A DNA stretch of 64,000 nucleotides from Alviniconcha marisindica (taxonomy: Eukaryota > Mollusca > Gastropoda > Provannidae), in the NCBI GenBank assembly GCA_018857735.1, contig JABMCL010002002.1:580001-644000 (forward strand). The letters are read 5' to 3'. This document shows, piece after piece, positions 1-12,300 of the stretch; position 1 is the stretch's first letter, and every line of letters begins with the position of its first letter. The notes below the pieces were generated by a model. The model saw only the letters and a list, made by a program, of their open reading frames with translations. It was not told the DNA's origin and did not search any database. Position numbers and translations under genes: made by a program.

Positions 1-1635
1 TCATTAATCAGAAACTTGCCACCTTACCTGGGTAAGGCTACAGCAGCCACAAGAGCAGCACTACTCATTCCTACTAGTGTGTGCAGTATTTTATTTTGTG
101 TGATTTGATTAATTTTGCTTTACATGATGATGTCTGATGGAAAGTCAGTGACAGTCATTTTTGTTGTACACTGTGCTTGAGTTTTGAAGAATTGTGAATT
201 TTAGGCTTTGATAATGTTGCCTTCTTTGACTTTTGTTTGTTTTAGTTTTTGCTTGTGAAGTTGTGTTGGGTATGTCACCCTGCTGGCCAGTGTGGTGTTA
301 AATATCCAGTAACAAACTGTTTTATAGTGCAACTGCCTGAATGCCGATGCTCACTGGATATGCACGCTCACATGTATGCAGGAAAATGGTTGCACTGGCG
401 AAATCTCACACATGTTTTGGCTTGTTCACCAGGGTTTAGGTCGTGTCAGGGATTTATTTATTTGTATACATGTACAGTAACAGTCCTCTGAATCCAAAGT
501 TCCCTCCGTGTATTTCTTTGCTTGCTGTCTACACTGCAGCCTAGTGCAATAGCTGAACAGTTGCAATAATCAACCAAGCTCACTGTTTTCCCACCCATTG
601 TTGTTTTATTCTTCATGTTTGTGTCAGTCCTGTGGCAATACCAGTGCTCGGCCCAGCAGTGGGATACCGCAGACTCAGAAATGAGGGTCCCCTCTGCTCA
701 GAGTCCAGAGCTGTCAAAGGTTCCCGCATTCAAACTTTGAGTGGTTCATTCAACTGCATTTTGTATTCCCTGTTCCTTTCAGACACAAAGCAGTGTGTGA
801 CATGAAAGGTGAACCAGATTTTGTGTATAATTTAAATGAACTGTGTTTCACCCCCAATTTGACCCTCACGGTTGCCTGGGGGTCAAGTGTCCAGTGACTA
901 TGAACAGGGCAGCGTCTGGGAACCCTTTTGCAAGACCAGGTTGCGCATGCACTGGTCATATCAGGGGGTCGTGTGTTGCGTCCAGTTACAAGCTAGCAAC
1001 AGTTTGAAAAAAACTCCCCCAAAGCATTAGCTGAGAAAGGGGTCACTACAGAGAGCCTGCACCAGGAAAGGGACAGGGCCCATCTTCTGTCAGTTACTTT
1101 TAGTTTGGGACATTTTCACCTAGATGCTGCGCAGGTACGGCATTGAGTTTAGTAAGATACTGAGTGTTCTGATGCACGCATATCACCCAGCTCCATTTTC
1201 TTCTGGATATTATTATTAAAAATAGATTGATACTTTTTTTTTTCCCCTCTCCTTTTTACTTTCAGGTGGGGGGGGGGGGGGGGGGAGTGAGGGAGGCCCG
1301 GAAGTGGATATGATTATGATACATAGGATACTGATTATATTATTATATCAACATCCAGAACCTGAATAGTATACAAAAACTGAAGCTGGACACTCAAAAA
1401 TGTTCTTGTCCCACTTTCTTGCAGCTTTAGTCTGTAGTGTGTGCTGGTTTACCATCTTCACAAATCATCTCAATGAATATCACGTGTTTTTTGTAATTGA
1501 TCAGTATCCATATCTTCATATCAAACTTGTAACGAGTGCTCGTGTGTGAAATGGGCCAGAGAATAACAGATGTATCCACTAATGTATGTGTATACTGTAT
1601 GTGTCCAATGTTTTCTGCCACAGTGTAAACTTGTA

Positions 1636-1727
1636 CCTGTTCTGTTGCATGATTGACACCTGGTCTGTTGCATGATTGACACCTGTTCTGTTGCATGATT
1701 GACACCTGTTCTGTTGCATGATTGACA
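1636..1727 (+). repeat. 24-bp tandem repeat, about four units
   Basis: Unit TTCTGTTGCATGATTGACAC plus four bases, nearly identical copies. Confidence 0.9.
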
Positions 1728-2059
1728 AAGGCAATGTATGCAGTGGAAGCTCAGAAGATGAGATCTTTTGTTGAAGGCTAAGAGCTATCTTAAACAAGGA
1801 TCAAAATGTCCCTCATAATGGACCCTTTCCACAAAAACTTTGTTCTTTTTTCATGGAAGTTTTGTTCTTTTAAGACAATGATACTCTTTCCATGGAAGTT
1901 TTGTTCTTTTAAGATGAACTTTTCTTAAGAAGTAAATTTAATAGTCCCAGCTACTCTCTCCTGTTTTTTCTTTAAGGCCACATTTTCTATTTAATCAACA
2001 ATGCTGCTGCCTTCAGAAATCAGGAGCTGTGTGATAGAGGAGGTGGACCAGGGCTCGCG

Positions 2060-2118
2060 TCCCAAATAGTCCCATCCCTAATAGTCCCGTCCCTAATAGT
2101 CCCGTCCCTAATAGTCCC
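2060..2118 (+). repeat. 15-bp tandem repeat, four units
   Basis: Unit TAGTCCCGTCCCTAA, with slight variation in the first copy. Confidence 0.88.
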
Positions 2119-2589
2119 TACAGTCTGTGCAACATTGAAGAAGAAGAAGCTGCTGCCTGCCATCATGCAACCTTCCCTTCCTCTGGCATTATTCCCTTCC
2201 AACATTTCTAGTGGCATGTCAGTAAAACCTAGCAGCAAGTCAGTCATTACATGCAACGACTTTGTTGGTACAGCAGCTTTTTGTGCCCAGGGCACAGAAA
2301 CCTTCCTTTAACCTTTGCTTTCAGTGGCAACCAGTGTGAGGAGATGCGTGAAATGGATCTAAGAGGACAACACAAAAATCCCTCGCCTCATACAACAACA
2401 AAAAATTAATGAGTTTTCCTACAACCACCAGTTTCTGTACACACAGCACAAAAAAGAAATGCCAGGCCATGGTGCTGGTGTGCGATGACCAGCTCAGGTG
2501 CCTAGTTTCATCATCAACATGCTGCTACAATTACTGGGAAGGAATGTGGGAGGTAGGGACGGCTGAGCAGTGGCACCAATGCTGATAGC

Positions 2590-3090
2590 ATTGTAGGCTT
2601 CCCAGAACTCGGACAGCTCAGCCTCTATAAGAGAGTTAGTTGTAGGCTTTCCTGAACTCGGGCAGCTCAGCCTCTATAAAGAGAGTTGTCGGCTTCCCTG
2701 AACTTGGGACACTCAGCCTCTACAAGAGATTTGTAGACTTTCCTGAACTTGGGCAGCTCAGCCTCTGTAAGAGAGTTGTCGGTTTCCCTGAACTTGGGAA
2801 ACTCAGCCTCTACAAGAGAGTTGTAGACTTTCCTGAACTTGGGCAGCTCAGCCTCTATAAAAAAAAGTTGTAGACTTCCCTGAACTTGGACAACTCAGCC
2901 TCTATAAAAAATAAAATAAAAAGTTGTAGGCTTCCCAGAACTTGGGCAGTTCAGCCTCAATAAAAATAAAAAAAAGTTGTAGATTTCTTTGAACTTGGGA
3001 AGCTTGGCCTCTGTAAGAAAGTTGTAGGCTTCCCTTCTGTAAGAATGTTGTAGGCTTCCCTGAACTTGAGAAGCTCGGCCTAGGTATAAG
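2590..3090 (+). repeat. Degenerate minisatellite, unit about 45-60 bp
   Basis: Repeats of GGCTTCCCTGAACTTGGG, CAGCTCAGCCTCTATAA and variable A-rich spacers, about ten copies. Minus-strand open frames here are artefacts of the repeat. Confidence 0.88.
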
Positions 3091-5291
3091 AAAGCTCCAC
3101 TGTGTATACTGAATGTGTGAGGTTGTGTGGACGTGCAAGTTGTCTTGTAGAAAGAAATGGTGTACATACTGACTGATTCTGTAAGTTATACGCATCGTGT
3201 AAGCAACGTACGCAGCAATACGCACTGTAGATAGACTCAGTCACCACTGCTGTACAGGTGGAATCATGAGATTTATTTTCTCCCAGCCTAGATGCAATAC
3301 ATGCACACTGGTGCAAAACACATTAGTCCCCCGCGCAATCAGGTCGCTTGAACTCACAGAACTGGACATGCCTTTCTGGCATTGTCCATCACTTTGGGCC
3401 AGTTTTTTTGCTTTTGCTTTTTGTTTGCTTGGTTGGTTTTGGTTTTGATTTTGGGTGGGGATGGTTTGTTGCTGGGGTTTTTTTGCTCACAAAACCTGAC
3501 AATGAATCTTTGAGCTGTCATCTATTTCAGTTTTATCCCCACCCCTGTTTTTTATTTTTTATTATTGAATTTGACAATCCTCTGGCTGTTACTCTTTTTT
3601 CTTTCTTTCTTTTTTTGGGGCGGTGGGGGTGGGGGTGGGGCGCTTGTTTTTCTAGGCAGGCGTTGTTTGGGTGGAAGGTTGTTCACATGAGTCTGAACAA
3701 CAGCCATGTTGAAGTCAAACAAAAGGCAGCTTCTCGTCAGAGCGCTTACTCAAGTTCCTTCCATTACTTGCAGTGTGCATGCTGTCTTTCTTGTTGCTTT
3801 TGTGTGTTGGGCATATCTTTTTCCTCTTCATTCTGTGTCCTGTTGTATCCAATTAAAAGGCCTTCTCTCTTTACCTTTTGTCCATTTTGATCTTCTTTTT
3901 CTGATGCTGGCAGTCGGCTTTGTTTTAGATTTTTATATGAGCCTGTTCAGCCATTCCAGCCATCAGTGACCCCTGTTCCACAGGCCCTTGACGTGGGGCA
4001 TTCATCTGCAGTTGTTATACCCTGCACCTGTTGTTACACTCACCGCCATGCACCTCCACCGTTCTTTTTGTCACATGACTGAAAACGGTGCTTGACATGA
4101 GAGCAAAAAGTTTGAAGTCAAACTAAAGGCAGCTTCTCAACAGAGTGCTTACTCAAGTTCCTTCCATTAAAAGCGCCTAGTCTTTTGTCCCCAGTCAAAC
4201 ATGATTTTTTTTCTTTCTCTTCTTCATCAGTTTCAAAGAAGATTTGTAATGTTTGTAATCCTCTCGGATGAAATTGGTGTCCTTCATAAATCACTATGTT
4301 TCACACAGTGAGAGGAGGGAAGAGGGCAATGGTGGGGGGGGGGGGGGGGGGGGGGGCTTCAGATATGCACAGTCCTGTAGTACACCTTAAGGCATGGACT
4401 CTGGACCTGCACAACCTTTTTCTACATGCATGGTTCCTACCGCCTCAAAGCTTGGGGGAAATGACCTGCCTTTTCTAGGTCAATTTAACCAAGGTCTTGC
4501 CAAGTTTGTGAATTTCGACTTCTGTTGTCAAACTGACAAGCCAGCCATTGATTTCATGACTGATAATAACTAGCTAGATAACTTCTTGCATCAGCTGTTG
4601 CTTAATATTAGTATGTGTAAACAGTCACGAAAGGGCAACACTTTGTGAACTTTGACAGCAGAAATGTGAAGTGAAGGGTGCATAAGTGCATCACATGGGG
4701 GGAGTTTAGGTAAGCCATCAAATTTGCTCTTTGAATTTGAAAGAAAATGGTCTTAAATGTGTGTGAAAAGTTGGTGAATTTGGGATTGAAAAGTTTTAGG
4801 AACCCAGAGACAGTAATGTTACAGAACCCAGATTGAGCAATCAGCTTTGGAAAGGTTTTTGGAGAAACAAGTGACATTTTCATTTCATGCTGTTGGGTTT
4901 ATTCAACAGAGTGAACGCCTTGCCACTCACACTGAAAATGTAGACTTTTTTTACTGAAAAAATGTCAGAGGACTGCCAGAAATAGTCACTGTTCCTTGTA
5001 ATTATAAGGAGGGTCTTTCATGTGTGGTTCCTGGCATCACCTGATTGTGTGTGTGATCAATTTCAGGTGCCTCTACCAGCCCCCCCCCCCCTCCCCCAAT
5101 CAACTGCTTTCAGGGGCCTGTGGATCAGGGTTGTAACATTTCCAATTAGGATGACTTTTTTGCCAATTTGTGACTGAAATAGTAATTTTTCAGTCTTTCC
5201 TTTTTTTCCAGTGGTCAGTGGCATTGTGCTTTACTGGCATTCTGGTTTGGATTATGTTGGGGTGGTGGGGGGAGGGTTGCTGTTGTGTTCC

Positions 5292-5294
<3 letters not shown>
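3091..5294. other. No gene seen
   Basis: T-rich DNA with G/C runs (about 4333-4356 and 5081-5093). The 180-codon frame at 3348 is Phe/Leu/Cys-rich low-complexity translation and not credible. Confidence 0.6.
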
Positions 5295-5325
<31 letters not shown>

Positions 5326-5439
5326 CACTGCATATACAATGTACTCATGCTACACTTAAGCATAGAAAGAAGACCAAATTCCCCCCCCCCCCCCCCCCCC
5401 CACCCATCCCTTTCTGGGCATCTTAAACATTCTCATTCC

Positions 5440-5491
<52 letters not shown>

Positions 5492-5614
5492 CAGGTGTTC
5501 ATAATTTTTTGTTGCTTGTACTGTACTGTGTTGATTAGGTCTGTATCATATGTACGTGTACACAAAGCATGAAGTTTTCTTCAAAAAAAGGACCTATGTG
5601 GAACATGCACACAC

Positions 5615-5650
<36 letters not shown>
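5295..5650 (+). repeat. Microsatellite cluster
   Basis: (TG)n near 5297-5322, a C run at about 5382-5401, (CT)n at about 5442-5487 and (CA)n at about 5606-5648, all within 360 bp. Confidence 0.93.
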
Positions 5651-5984
5651 AGAATGTCACTTGATCAGTGTGGCCCAACAGCCAGTAAAAGAAAGGGGGA
5701 ATTATTCGTTGTATTTTGACGTGACTGTTTTATAGTTTTTACAGCAGTTTTGTTTTCACATTATGCTTTATGGTAACTTAACAATTGTTTTTATTTTCTT
5801 TGCTTTGATCAAGTACTTACATTTTTGTCTTGAGAGTTTTATGCCAAACCTTGTCTGCCATACCGGTCGTGTAAAACAAACCAAGAACAACTAATGCTGA
5901 ATTAAACATGTCTCAGTTACAGCCTGTGTCTTGTCTAAGTCTTGCTTTTCATCTACTGGGTTTATTACTGTTGTTGTGATGGTG

Positions 5985-5999
5985 AGACCCAGAATGTGC

Positions 6000-6038
<39 letters not shown>

Positions 6039-6735
6039 GTGTGTGTGTGTGTGTCCTTTTGGGTAATGTGACAGTTGTGATGGTGAGACCCAGAATGTGT
6101 GTGTGTGTGTGTGTGTCCTTTTGGGTAATGTGACAGTTGTGGTGATGGTGAGACCCAGAATGTGTGTGTGTGTGTGTGTCCTTTGGGGTAATGTGACAGT
6201 TGTGATGGTGAGACCCATAATGTGTGTGTGTCCTTTTGGGTAATGTGACGGTTGTTGTGATGGTGAGACCCAGAATGGTGTGTGTGTGTGTGTGTGTCCT
6301 TTTGGGTAATGTGACAGTTGTGATGGTGAGACCCAAATGTGTGTGTGTCCTTTTGGGTAATGTGACGGTTGTTGTGATGGTGAGACCCAGAATGTGTGTG
6401 TGTGTGTGTGTGTCCTTTTGGGTAATGTGGCAGTTGTTGTGATGGTGAGACCCAGAATGTGTGTGTGTGTGTGTGTGTCCTTTGGGTAATGTGACAGTTG
6501 TGATGGTGAGACCCAAATGTGTGTGTGTCCTTTTGGGTAATGTGACGGTTGTTGTGATGGTGAGACCCAGAATGTGTGTGTGTGTGGTGTGTGTCCTTTT
6601 GGGTAATGTGACAGTTGTGATGGTGAGACCCATAATGTGTGTGTGTCCTTTTGGGTAATGTGACGGTTGTTGTGATGGTGAGACCCAGAATGTGTGTGTG
6701 TGTGTGTGTCCTTTGGGGTAATGTGACAGAACTGG
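5985..6735 (+). repeat. Compound minisatellite with embedded (TG)n, 12 units
   Basis: The word GGGTAATGTGAC (or GTGGC) recurs 12 times between 6061 and 6728 at spacings of about 50-66 bp. Each unit pairs GATGGTGAGACCCA with a (TG)n run of different length. Confidence 0.95.
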
Positions 6736-6789
6736 TTGACGGGTTTATACTGGAATCACCATGTCAGTCTGTCTTCCTGTCCGACTTTG

Positions 6790-6960
6790 ACTTCTGAACT
6801 GCTCAGCCTATCGCCCTGATATAACCGTACCGGTTGACTGGGCGTAAAACACCAACTTACTTTCTGCTCAGCCTTTTGTAAGCAAACTTGGTCCGGTGGT
6901 ACATCATCGTGAGGTGGAGTGTCGTGCAATAACGTTGGGTGCAGCATAAAATAAAAATTA
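6790..6960 (-). repeat. Dispersed repeat fragment
   Basis: Words CCTGATATAACCGTACCGG, GCGTAAAACACCAAC and GGTGGTACATCATCGTGAG recur in diverged form at 30650-30710 and at 46784-47226. Typical of a transposon tail; class unknown. Strand arbitrary. Confidence 0.5.
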
Positions 6961-7375
6961 AAAAAGACCTCTGACCAAGACGGTGCAGCATGGTAAAAAG
7001 ACATTGGACCAAGCATGTACAAAGACAGGAAGTATCAGATGATTGAGAGCGTAGCTGGCGGGGGCTTTTAATTGTTAATATTGTTAATAAGGGAGTTCAG
7101 TTACAAAAAAAGGATGGTCGAGTTGAGGCAGTTGCAGCACAAAGAAGGTAGAGTTTGCACTGTATTCGTGAGTCATAATCCCGCGTGTACAATCTTTGCA
7201 GAGGCTATATGCCAAAGTCTGTCGGACTTCAAAAAAAATAACTTTAGAAATTGAACGGTCACGATTTCGTGTCCAGTGCTGACATAATGGGTTCCCATTA
7301 CGTTGCTTTGCGCCAGACCCGAGAGATTTCTCCGGAGTCAAATTTGTGCTGACAGTACACACAAAAACAACCCCG

Positions 7376-7770
7376 CCATCACCATTGTCCGGGCCAGCAG
7401 TGCAGCTGTAGAGCGCCCAGTCTTGACCGGATCACGCCATCACCATTTTCCGGGCCAGCAGTGCAGCTGTAGAGCGCCCAGTCTTGACCGGATCACGCCA
7501 TCACCTTGTCCGGGCCAGCAGTGCAGCTGTACAGCGCCCAGTCTTGACCGGATCACGCCATCACCATTGTCCGGGCCAGCAGTGCAGCTGTACAGCGCCC
7601 AGTCTTGACCGGATCACGCCATCACCATTGTCCGGGCCAGCAGTGCAGCTGTACAGCGCCCAGTCTTGACCGGATCACGCCATCACCATTGTCCGGGCCA
7701 GCAGTGCAGCTGTACAGCGCCCAGTCTTGACCGGATCACGCCATCACCATTGTCCGGGCCAGCAGTGCCG
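7376..7770 (+). repeat. 61-bp tandem repeat, seven units
   Basis: GGGCCAGCAGTGCAGCTG starts units at 7391, 7452, 7512, 7573, 7634, 7695 and 7756 (one 60-bp step). Units are nearly identical. 61 is not a multiple of three, so the open frames across it are not coding. Confidence 0.96.
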
Positions 7771-7870
7771 GTCGGCGCTGATTCAGCCTCTGCCCAGATC
7801 CGCGGCTAGGACCATGGACGTTGTTGGCCCGCTATCTGTTCTTTCGCTGCACGGAGTTCATGAGCTGTAT

Positions 7871-8175
7871 GAAGTCGAGGTGGTCGTCCCGGGCTCCTCG
7901 CCCCTAACGGTCCGTACGGTCTCTGTGGACGTAAAGCAACACTGAACTTGGTGCCTCAGAGCTCAGAGCTCAGGAGGTGTGTGGAAGTCGAGGTGGTCGT
8001 CCCGGGCTCTTCGCCCCTAACGGTCCGTACGGTCCCTGTGGACGTAAAGCAACATTGAACTTGGTGCCTCAGAGCTCAGAGCTCAGGAGGTGTGTGGAAG
8101 TCGAAGTGGTCGTCCCGGGCTCCCCGTCCCTAATATTAGTCCTTGTGGTCTCTGTGGATGTAAAGCAACACTGAA
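7871..8175 (+). repeat. Three tandem 113-bp units carrying the SINE core module
   Basis: Units start GAAGTCGAGG/GAAGTCGAAG at 7871, 7984 and 8097. Each holds GTGGTCGTCCCGGGCTC and TCTGTGGACGTAAAGCAACA. The first two are nearly identical and the third is more diverged. Confidence 0.9.
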
Positions 8176-8274
8176 CTTGGATTGTCTCCACTAAGTGTCC
8201 AGATAAACAGAACTTCATCCCAGCATCTGTTAAGTACTTGAGTATTCCTAAGATGAAAAGCTCGCGCCAGAATC

Positions 8275-8430
8275 TCGCGAGCCGGTTTGGCCCAGCGGTA
8301 AGACATTAGGCTGGGAAGCAGAACGGCCTCGATCGGTTCGATTCCGTTTCGGCTCTCCTCTCTCTTCAAAAGTTGTGGTTTATGGACACTCTCTTTGTGA
8401 CGTGGCCCCTCGCAGTTAATCAAACATTAA
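8275..8430 (+). mobile_element. Partial tRNA-headed SINE
   Basis: Degenerate head (GGTTTGGCCCAGCGGTAAG) with a GGTTCGATTCC B box, followed by the family's AAAAGTTGTGGT segment. It is truncated after about 150 bp. Confidence 0.75.
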
Positions 8431-8504
8431 ATGGTTCTCACCGCTGCCCACCGTAACGTTAGGTATAATCTTCCTCTTCTCAGCCTCCTGGGATCTCGGT
8501 CCCC

Positions 8505-9160
8505 TGTGAGGCGGTTTGGCCTAGCGGTAAAGGCGTTGGGCTGGTAAGCAGAGGGACCTCAGTTCGAATCCGCTTCGGTTCTCCTTTTTTTTTTTCTTCA
8601 AAAGTTGTGGTCTGTGGACACTGCCTTGTGTCTTTGTCTTTTACAATTAATGAAGTAAGTAAACATTGTGCTTAACGTCCACAGAAACCATAAGGCTTAT
8701 TAGGGACGGGGAGAAGGGGGGTATAGAGGTGGGGGAAGAGGGAGATTATATACCTATCGCTACACTGCCACCACCAGAATGATTCCTGCATTAAGATGGG
8801 CAGCGATGAGAGCCATTTTAATGTTTCAGTAGGAAGGTGATGGACAAAGTCACAAGACAGTGTCCACAAACCACAACCATTCTGAAGAGAAAGGAGAGCC
8901 GAAGCGGAATCGAACCGAGGTCCTTCCGCTTACCAGCCTAACGCCTTACCGCTAGGCCAAACCGGCTCACGACAATTAATGAAACATTAAAATGGCTCTC
9001 ATCGCTGCCCATCTTAGTGCAGGAGTCATTCTGGTGGTGACAGTGTAGCGATAGGTATATATTATATAAACTCCTTCTTCCCCCACCTCCATACCCCCTT
9101 CTCCCCGTCCCTAATAAGCCTTATGGTTTCTGTGGACGTTAAGCACCATGTTTACTTACT
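8505..9160 (+). mobile_element. Plus-strand tRNA-headed SINE split by the nested copy
   Basis: The head (A and B boxes) lies at 8512-8580. The body and tail resume at 8972-9157 after the nested insertion, ending at GGACGTTAAGCACCATGTTT. Same family as the copy at 16476. Confidence 0.88.
8655..8971 (-). mobile_element. Full-length tRNA-headed SINE inserted in another SINE
   Basis: 317 bp, minus strand. On its own strand it starts GTGAGCCGGTTTGGCCTAGCGG (A box TGGCCTAGCGG) and has a GGTTCGATTCC B box. It ends in a GTCCCTAATAAGCC...GTTTACTTAC tail. A 12-bp target-site duplication (ACAATTAATGAA) lies at 8643-8654 and 8972-8983. It splits a plus-strand copy of the same family. Confidence 0.92.
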
Positions 9161-9529
9161 CGGTCCCCGCCAGTACCTCTTCGGAGACAACTCATCGTTA
9201 ACAGGTTCTACCAACCCACCTCGCGCTAATCGTTCACCGACCCGCAATCACGTCACTGACTACAAGATACAAGAAAGCTTTATTAATCCACTGCGGAAAT
9301 TACATGGTCTGCCATGAAACGTATTATATGACAAAACATTGCACCAACAACACATGTACTCACTCTTCCAAACTGCAATCCACTGGCACAAATTGCAATT
9401 CACTCCCTAACATTCCTTCATTTTTTACCACCAGAACAATAAATATTAACTTCAGGTGGAACCCACTAGTGCAAAGCAACTTGTGTATTTCGCAACTTAC
9501 TGTTGTTCAGCTGCTGTAGGGGAGGAAGT

Positions 9530-9905
9530 GACAGCCGGAGACAATGTCGACGGAAACAAGTGTTGAGAACAACCTGTGATACAAAAACAACAGTGTCCGC
9601 GGAAACAAGTGCTGAGAACAACCTATGATACAAAAACAACAGTGTCCGCGGAAACAACTGTTGAGAACAACCTATGATACAAAAACAACAGTGTCCGCGG
9701 AAACGACTGTTGAGAACGGTGTAGCTGTTGATGAAGTCACAGCCGGAGACAATGTCGACGGAAACAAGTGTTGAGAACAACCCATGATACAAAAACAACA
9801 GTGTCCGCGGAAACGACTGTTGAGAACGGTGTAGCTGTTGATGAAGTCACAGCCGGAGACAATGTCGACGGAAACAAGTGTTGAGAACAACCCATGATAC
9901 AAAAA
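9530..9905 (+). repeat. Higher-order tandem repeat
   Basis: Alternating subunits built from GGAAACAAGTGTTGAGAACA and ATACAAAAACAACAGTGTCC. The last two higher-order units (CAGCCGGAGACAATGTCGAC at 9740 and 9850) have a 110-bp period. Confidence 0.9.
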
Positions 9906-9989
9906 GATCCCCCAGCTCAATAGTTTGTCCCTAATGATTATGTCAGCCCGCTAGTTGAGGACATTAAGCACCACAACAGCACAACTCTG

Positions 9990-10159
9990 ATGAAGTGTTG
10001 CTTAAATGTCCTCAGATGTCGGCTGACATATTAGGAACAAACTGTGACCGATGCCGAAGCATGGTTCAATACAGCTTTACGTCCACGGAAACCAGAAGGC
10101 TCGTTAGGACGGACAGCCCAGGACGGCCACCTCGACTCTCACATAGCTCCTGAACTATG
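9990..10159 (-). mobile_element. Headless SINE, copy 1
   Basis: 170 bp with an exact 12-bp target-site duplication AGCACAACTCTG at 9978-9989 and 10160-10171. On its own strand it starts CATAGTTCAGGAGCTATGTG, includes TTTCCGTGGACGTAAAGC, and ends in an ACATTTAAGCAACACTTCAT tail. No A or B box is recognisable. Confidence 0.88.
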
Positions 10160-10299
10160 AGCACAACTCTGCCAGAGCTCAATACCACATACTCGCCTGT
10201 TCACACAGCTCCTGATCGAGTGTTTGTTTGTTTGGGCTTAATGTCCACAGAGACTACATAGGGTCTATTAGGAACGGGGGAGAGAGGAGAGAGGGGTGG

Positions 10300-12300
10300 G
10301 GGATCGGGTACTTTAAAAAATTCGTCCCAAGCGCTCCGACCCTATTAAAGGACCCATAAAGGCAGTTTTCTTTTGCAACGGAAGAAAAAATCGACCCAAA
10401 TTATAAAAGTCTGTCAAAACATACCTTTAAAATCTAATAAAATGTCAATCCCAAAAAGTAAGTTTTTTAAAGGAAGAAATTGCCGATCAGCCAAATTTCG
10501 CGCTTTTTTAATCCGAAATACGCGCGAAAATCCGGCGTAGGTCTCTGAGTCACAAACAGCCCCGGGCAAAAAATGAGGCGCGTTTTCACCATCAATCGGT
10601 CCACAACAAAATGCCCGCGAATGTGCGGCCGTGGGTGCCAGAGCTGCAGCCCAAAAGGGTCGTTTTTTTCCTTTCACACCCTCCCGAAAGATACAGTCGA
10701 AGGAATTTCACCTTGGAGATTCAAACGGGAAAATTGTTCCAAGTCGGTTACCTGTGGCCCCCCCACACAGCATAAATTTTTTACAAAAGGGTTTTTGGTC
10801 ACGCATCGCCCGGCTTTCGCTGGGTTTGGGGCCTTGGTGTAGAAGGAACGGTCTCTTCGGATGAAACCCCCCCCTTGCCAATTCTCAAAAAATTATCCAG
10901 ACCGACCAAAGGACTAGAAAAAATTTTTGACCCCTTTGGGCCCCGTGCAAAGTTTAAAAATTTAAAAAAAGGGGGAAAAACCCCCTTTTTCCAAGAAACC
11001 CCCCAGAAAAAAAAAGGGAAATCAAAAAAAGAGGCAAATGTACCAAAATTTTAGCAAAATGAAGGAAAAGAGAAAAAAAAAGGGAGAGAAAGAAAAAAAA
11101 CAAAAACAAAGGAAAAGAAAAGGAGAAAAAAAAGGAAAAACGGGAGGTAAAAATATTGAAATAACAAAAAATCCCCTGCCTTGTCAAAAAACAAAACCAA
11201 AAAACGGGCAAAAAATCAAAGAAAAAAAACCGAGAGAAAAGTAAAAGCCGAAAGGTAAACAGAAACTCGGCTGGCCTGTGCACCAACGAATAGACAGGGC
11301 TTAGGGGAAAATAGGGCCTTCACGGGGGCCCCGCCGAAGCCACGGCACCATTCGGTCACTCGCAGTTTGTCCCTAATGCTCTTTAGATCTGAAATTAAGA
11401 AAGAAAAAAAGGAAAGACTAAGTTAGCACGAATGCCACAGCAGAAAAGGCCGTTAAAAAAAAACTGTACACAAAGCCTGTGACAAAAAAAAAAAAAAAAA
11501 AAAAGAACAGACCACAAAAAGCCATGTCAAACAAAGAAAGACCAACAAATGACCCCCAAATGTTGAGGCAAAAGAAAAATTCAAACAGCTGACACCAAAT
11601 GAAACAAAAAAAAAAACCCCAAAAAACCCCAACCCCTTTGGAGCAAATGGGGAAAAAAAAAAAAAACCAAATCACAACAGTCTAATAGACACTGTCTCAA
11701 AAAATGAGTGGAGACTACATTTACTACATTTGTTGCAGCCCTAAGAAAAGAGCAAAAATAACCATAACTAACATTAATCTTAACTAACTCTAACTAACCC
11801 CTCACTAACCCGGCTTCCATCTAGAAAAATAAAGGCTGCAGACTGATAAAGCAAATCGCTAAACTACCGATGACAAAGCAAAAATAACTGCAAATGCAGG
11901 CGAAAAGAGAAATGCAAAACGGCTGCCCTAATCAGGCAAGCTAACAAGCGGGTACGAAATGGCCAATAAGCCAAGAGAAAAAAAAAGAACGCAGTGGTGG
12001 AAAGGAAGAGGAAAAGAGAGAAAAACAAAACAACAACACTTCCTGAAAAGAAAGAGGAGGCAAGAAATGTCAACGAGCAACGAGACAAAGGCTGGATACA
12101 CGTAATCCGTTTACACGATACATGTAATCCATTCAGCCGACAACAACCGGCAGGGCAACAGACGCTCACGAACTACCCCACACAAAGAAAGAATGAGCGG
12201 TTCGTTAAACATCGAGACTACCCTCTCACTCGTACATCGTAAATGAACGATATAACTCGAGAAACAAAAGGGCAAGCCAAGTGAAAAAAAGAGTGAATGG
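10300..12300. other. Gene-free, homopolymer-rich block
   Basis: Many short runs of A, C and G, an A-rich stretch at 10960-11250, and no credible gene. 10690-10790 resembles the interior of the TTAA MITE (GGAGATTCAAACGGGAAAAT, then CGGTTACCTGTGG). The texture looks unlike the rest of the window and may reflect poor consensus sequence. Confidence 0.6.

Larger units (their letters stand above)
1..2589. other. No gene seen
   Basis: AT-rich unique-looking DNA with two small tandem repeats and a G run at about 1267-1285. Short open frames have no family resemblance or splice support. It could be the 3' flank or intron of a gene outside the window. Confidence 0.6.

Noticed and set aside
3348..3890. 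180-codon frame rich in Phe, Leu and Cys
   Set aside because: T-rich DNA translated; no start context, splice sites or family resemblance.
7376..7770. CRISPR-like direct-repeat array
   Set aside because: Head-to-tail identical 61-bp units with no unique spacers, in a eukaryotic genome; a minisatellite.
8512..8585. tRNA genes at 8283, 8512, 8970 (minus), 14505 (minus) and 16484
   Set aside because: A and B boxes are present, but the stems mispair and each is followed by a SINE body and often flanked by target-site duplications; they are retroposon heads.
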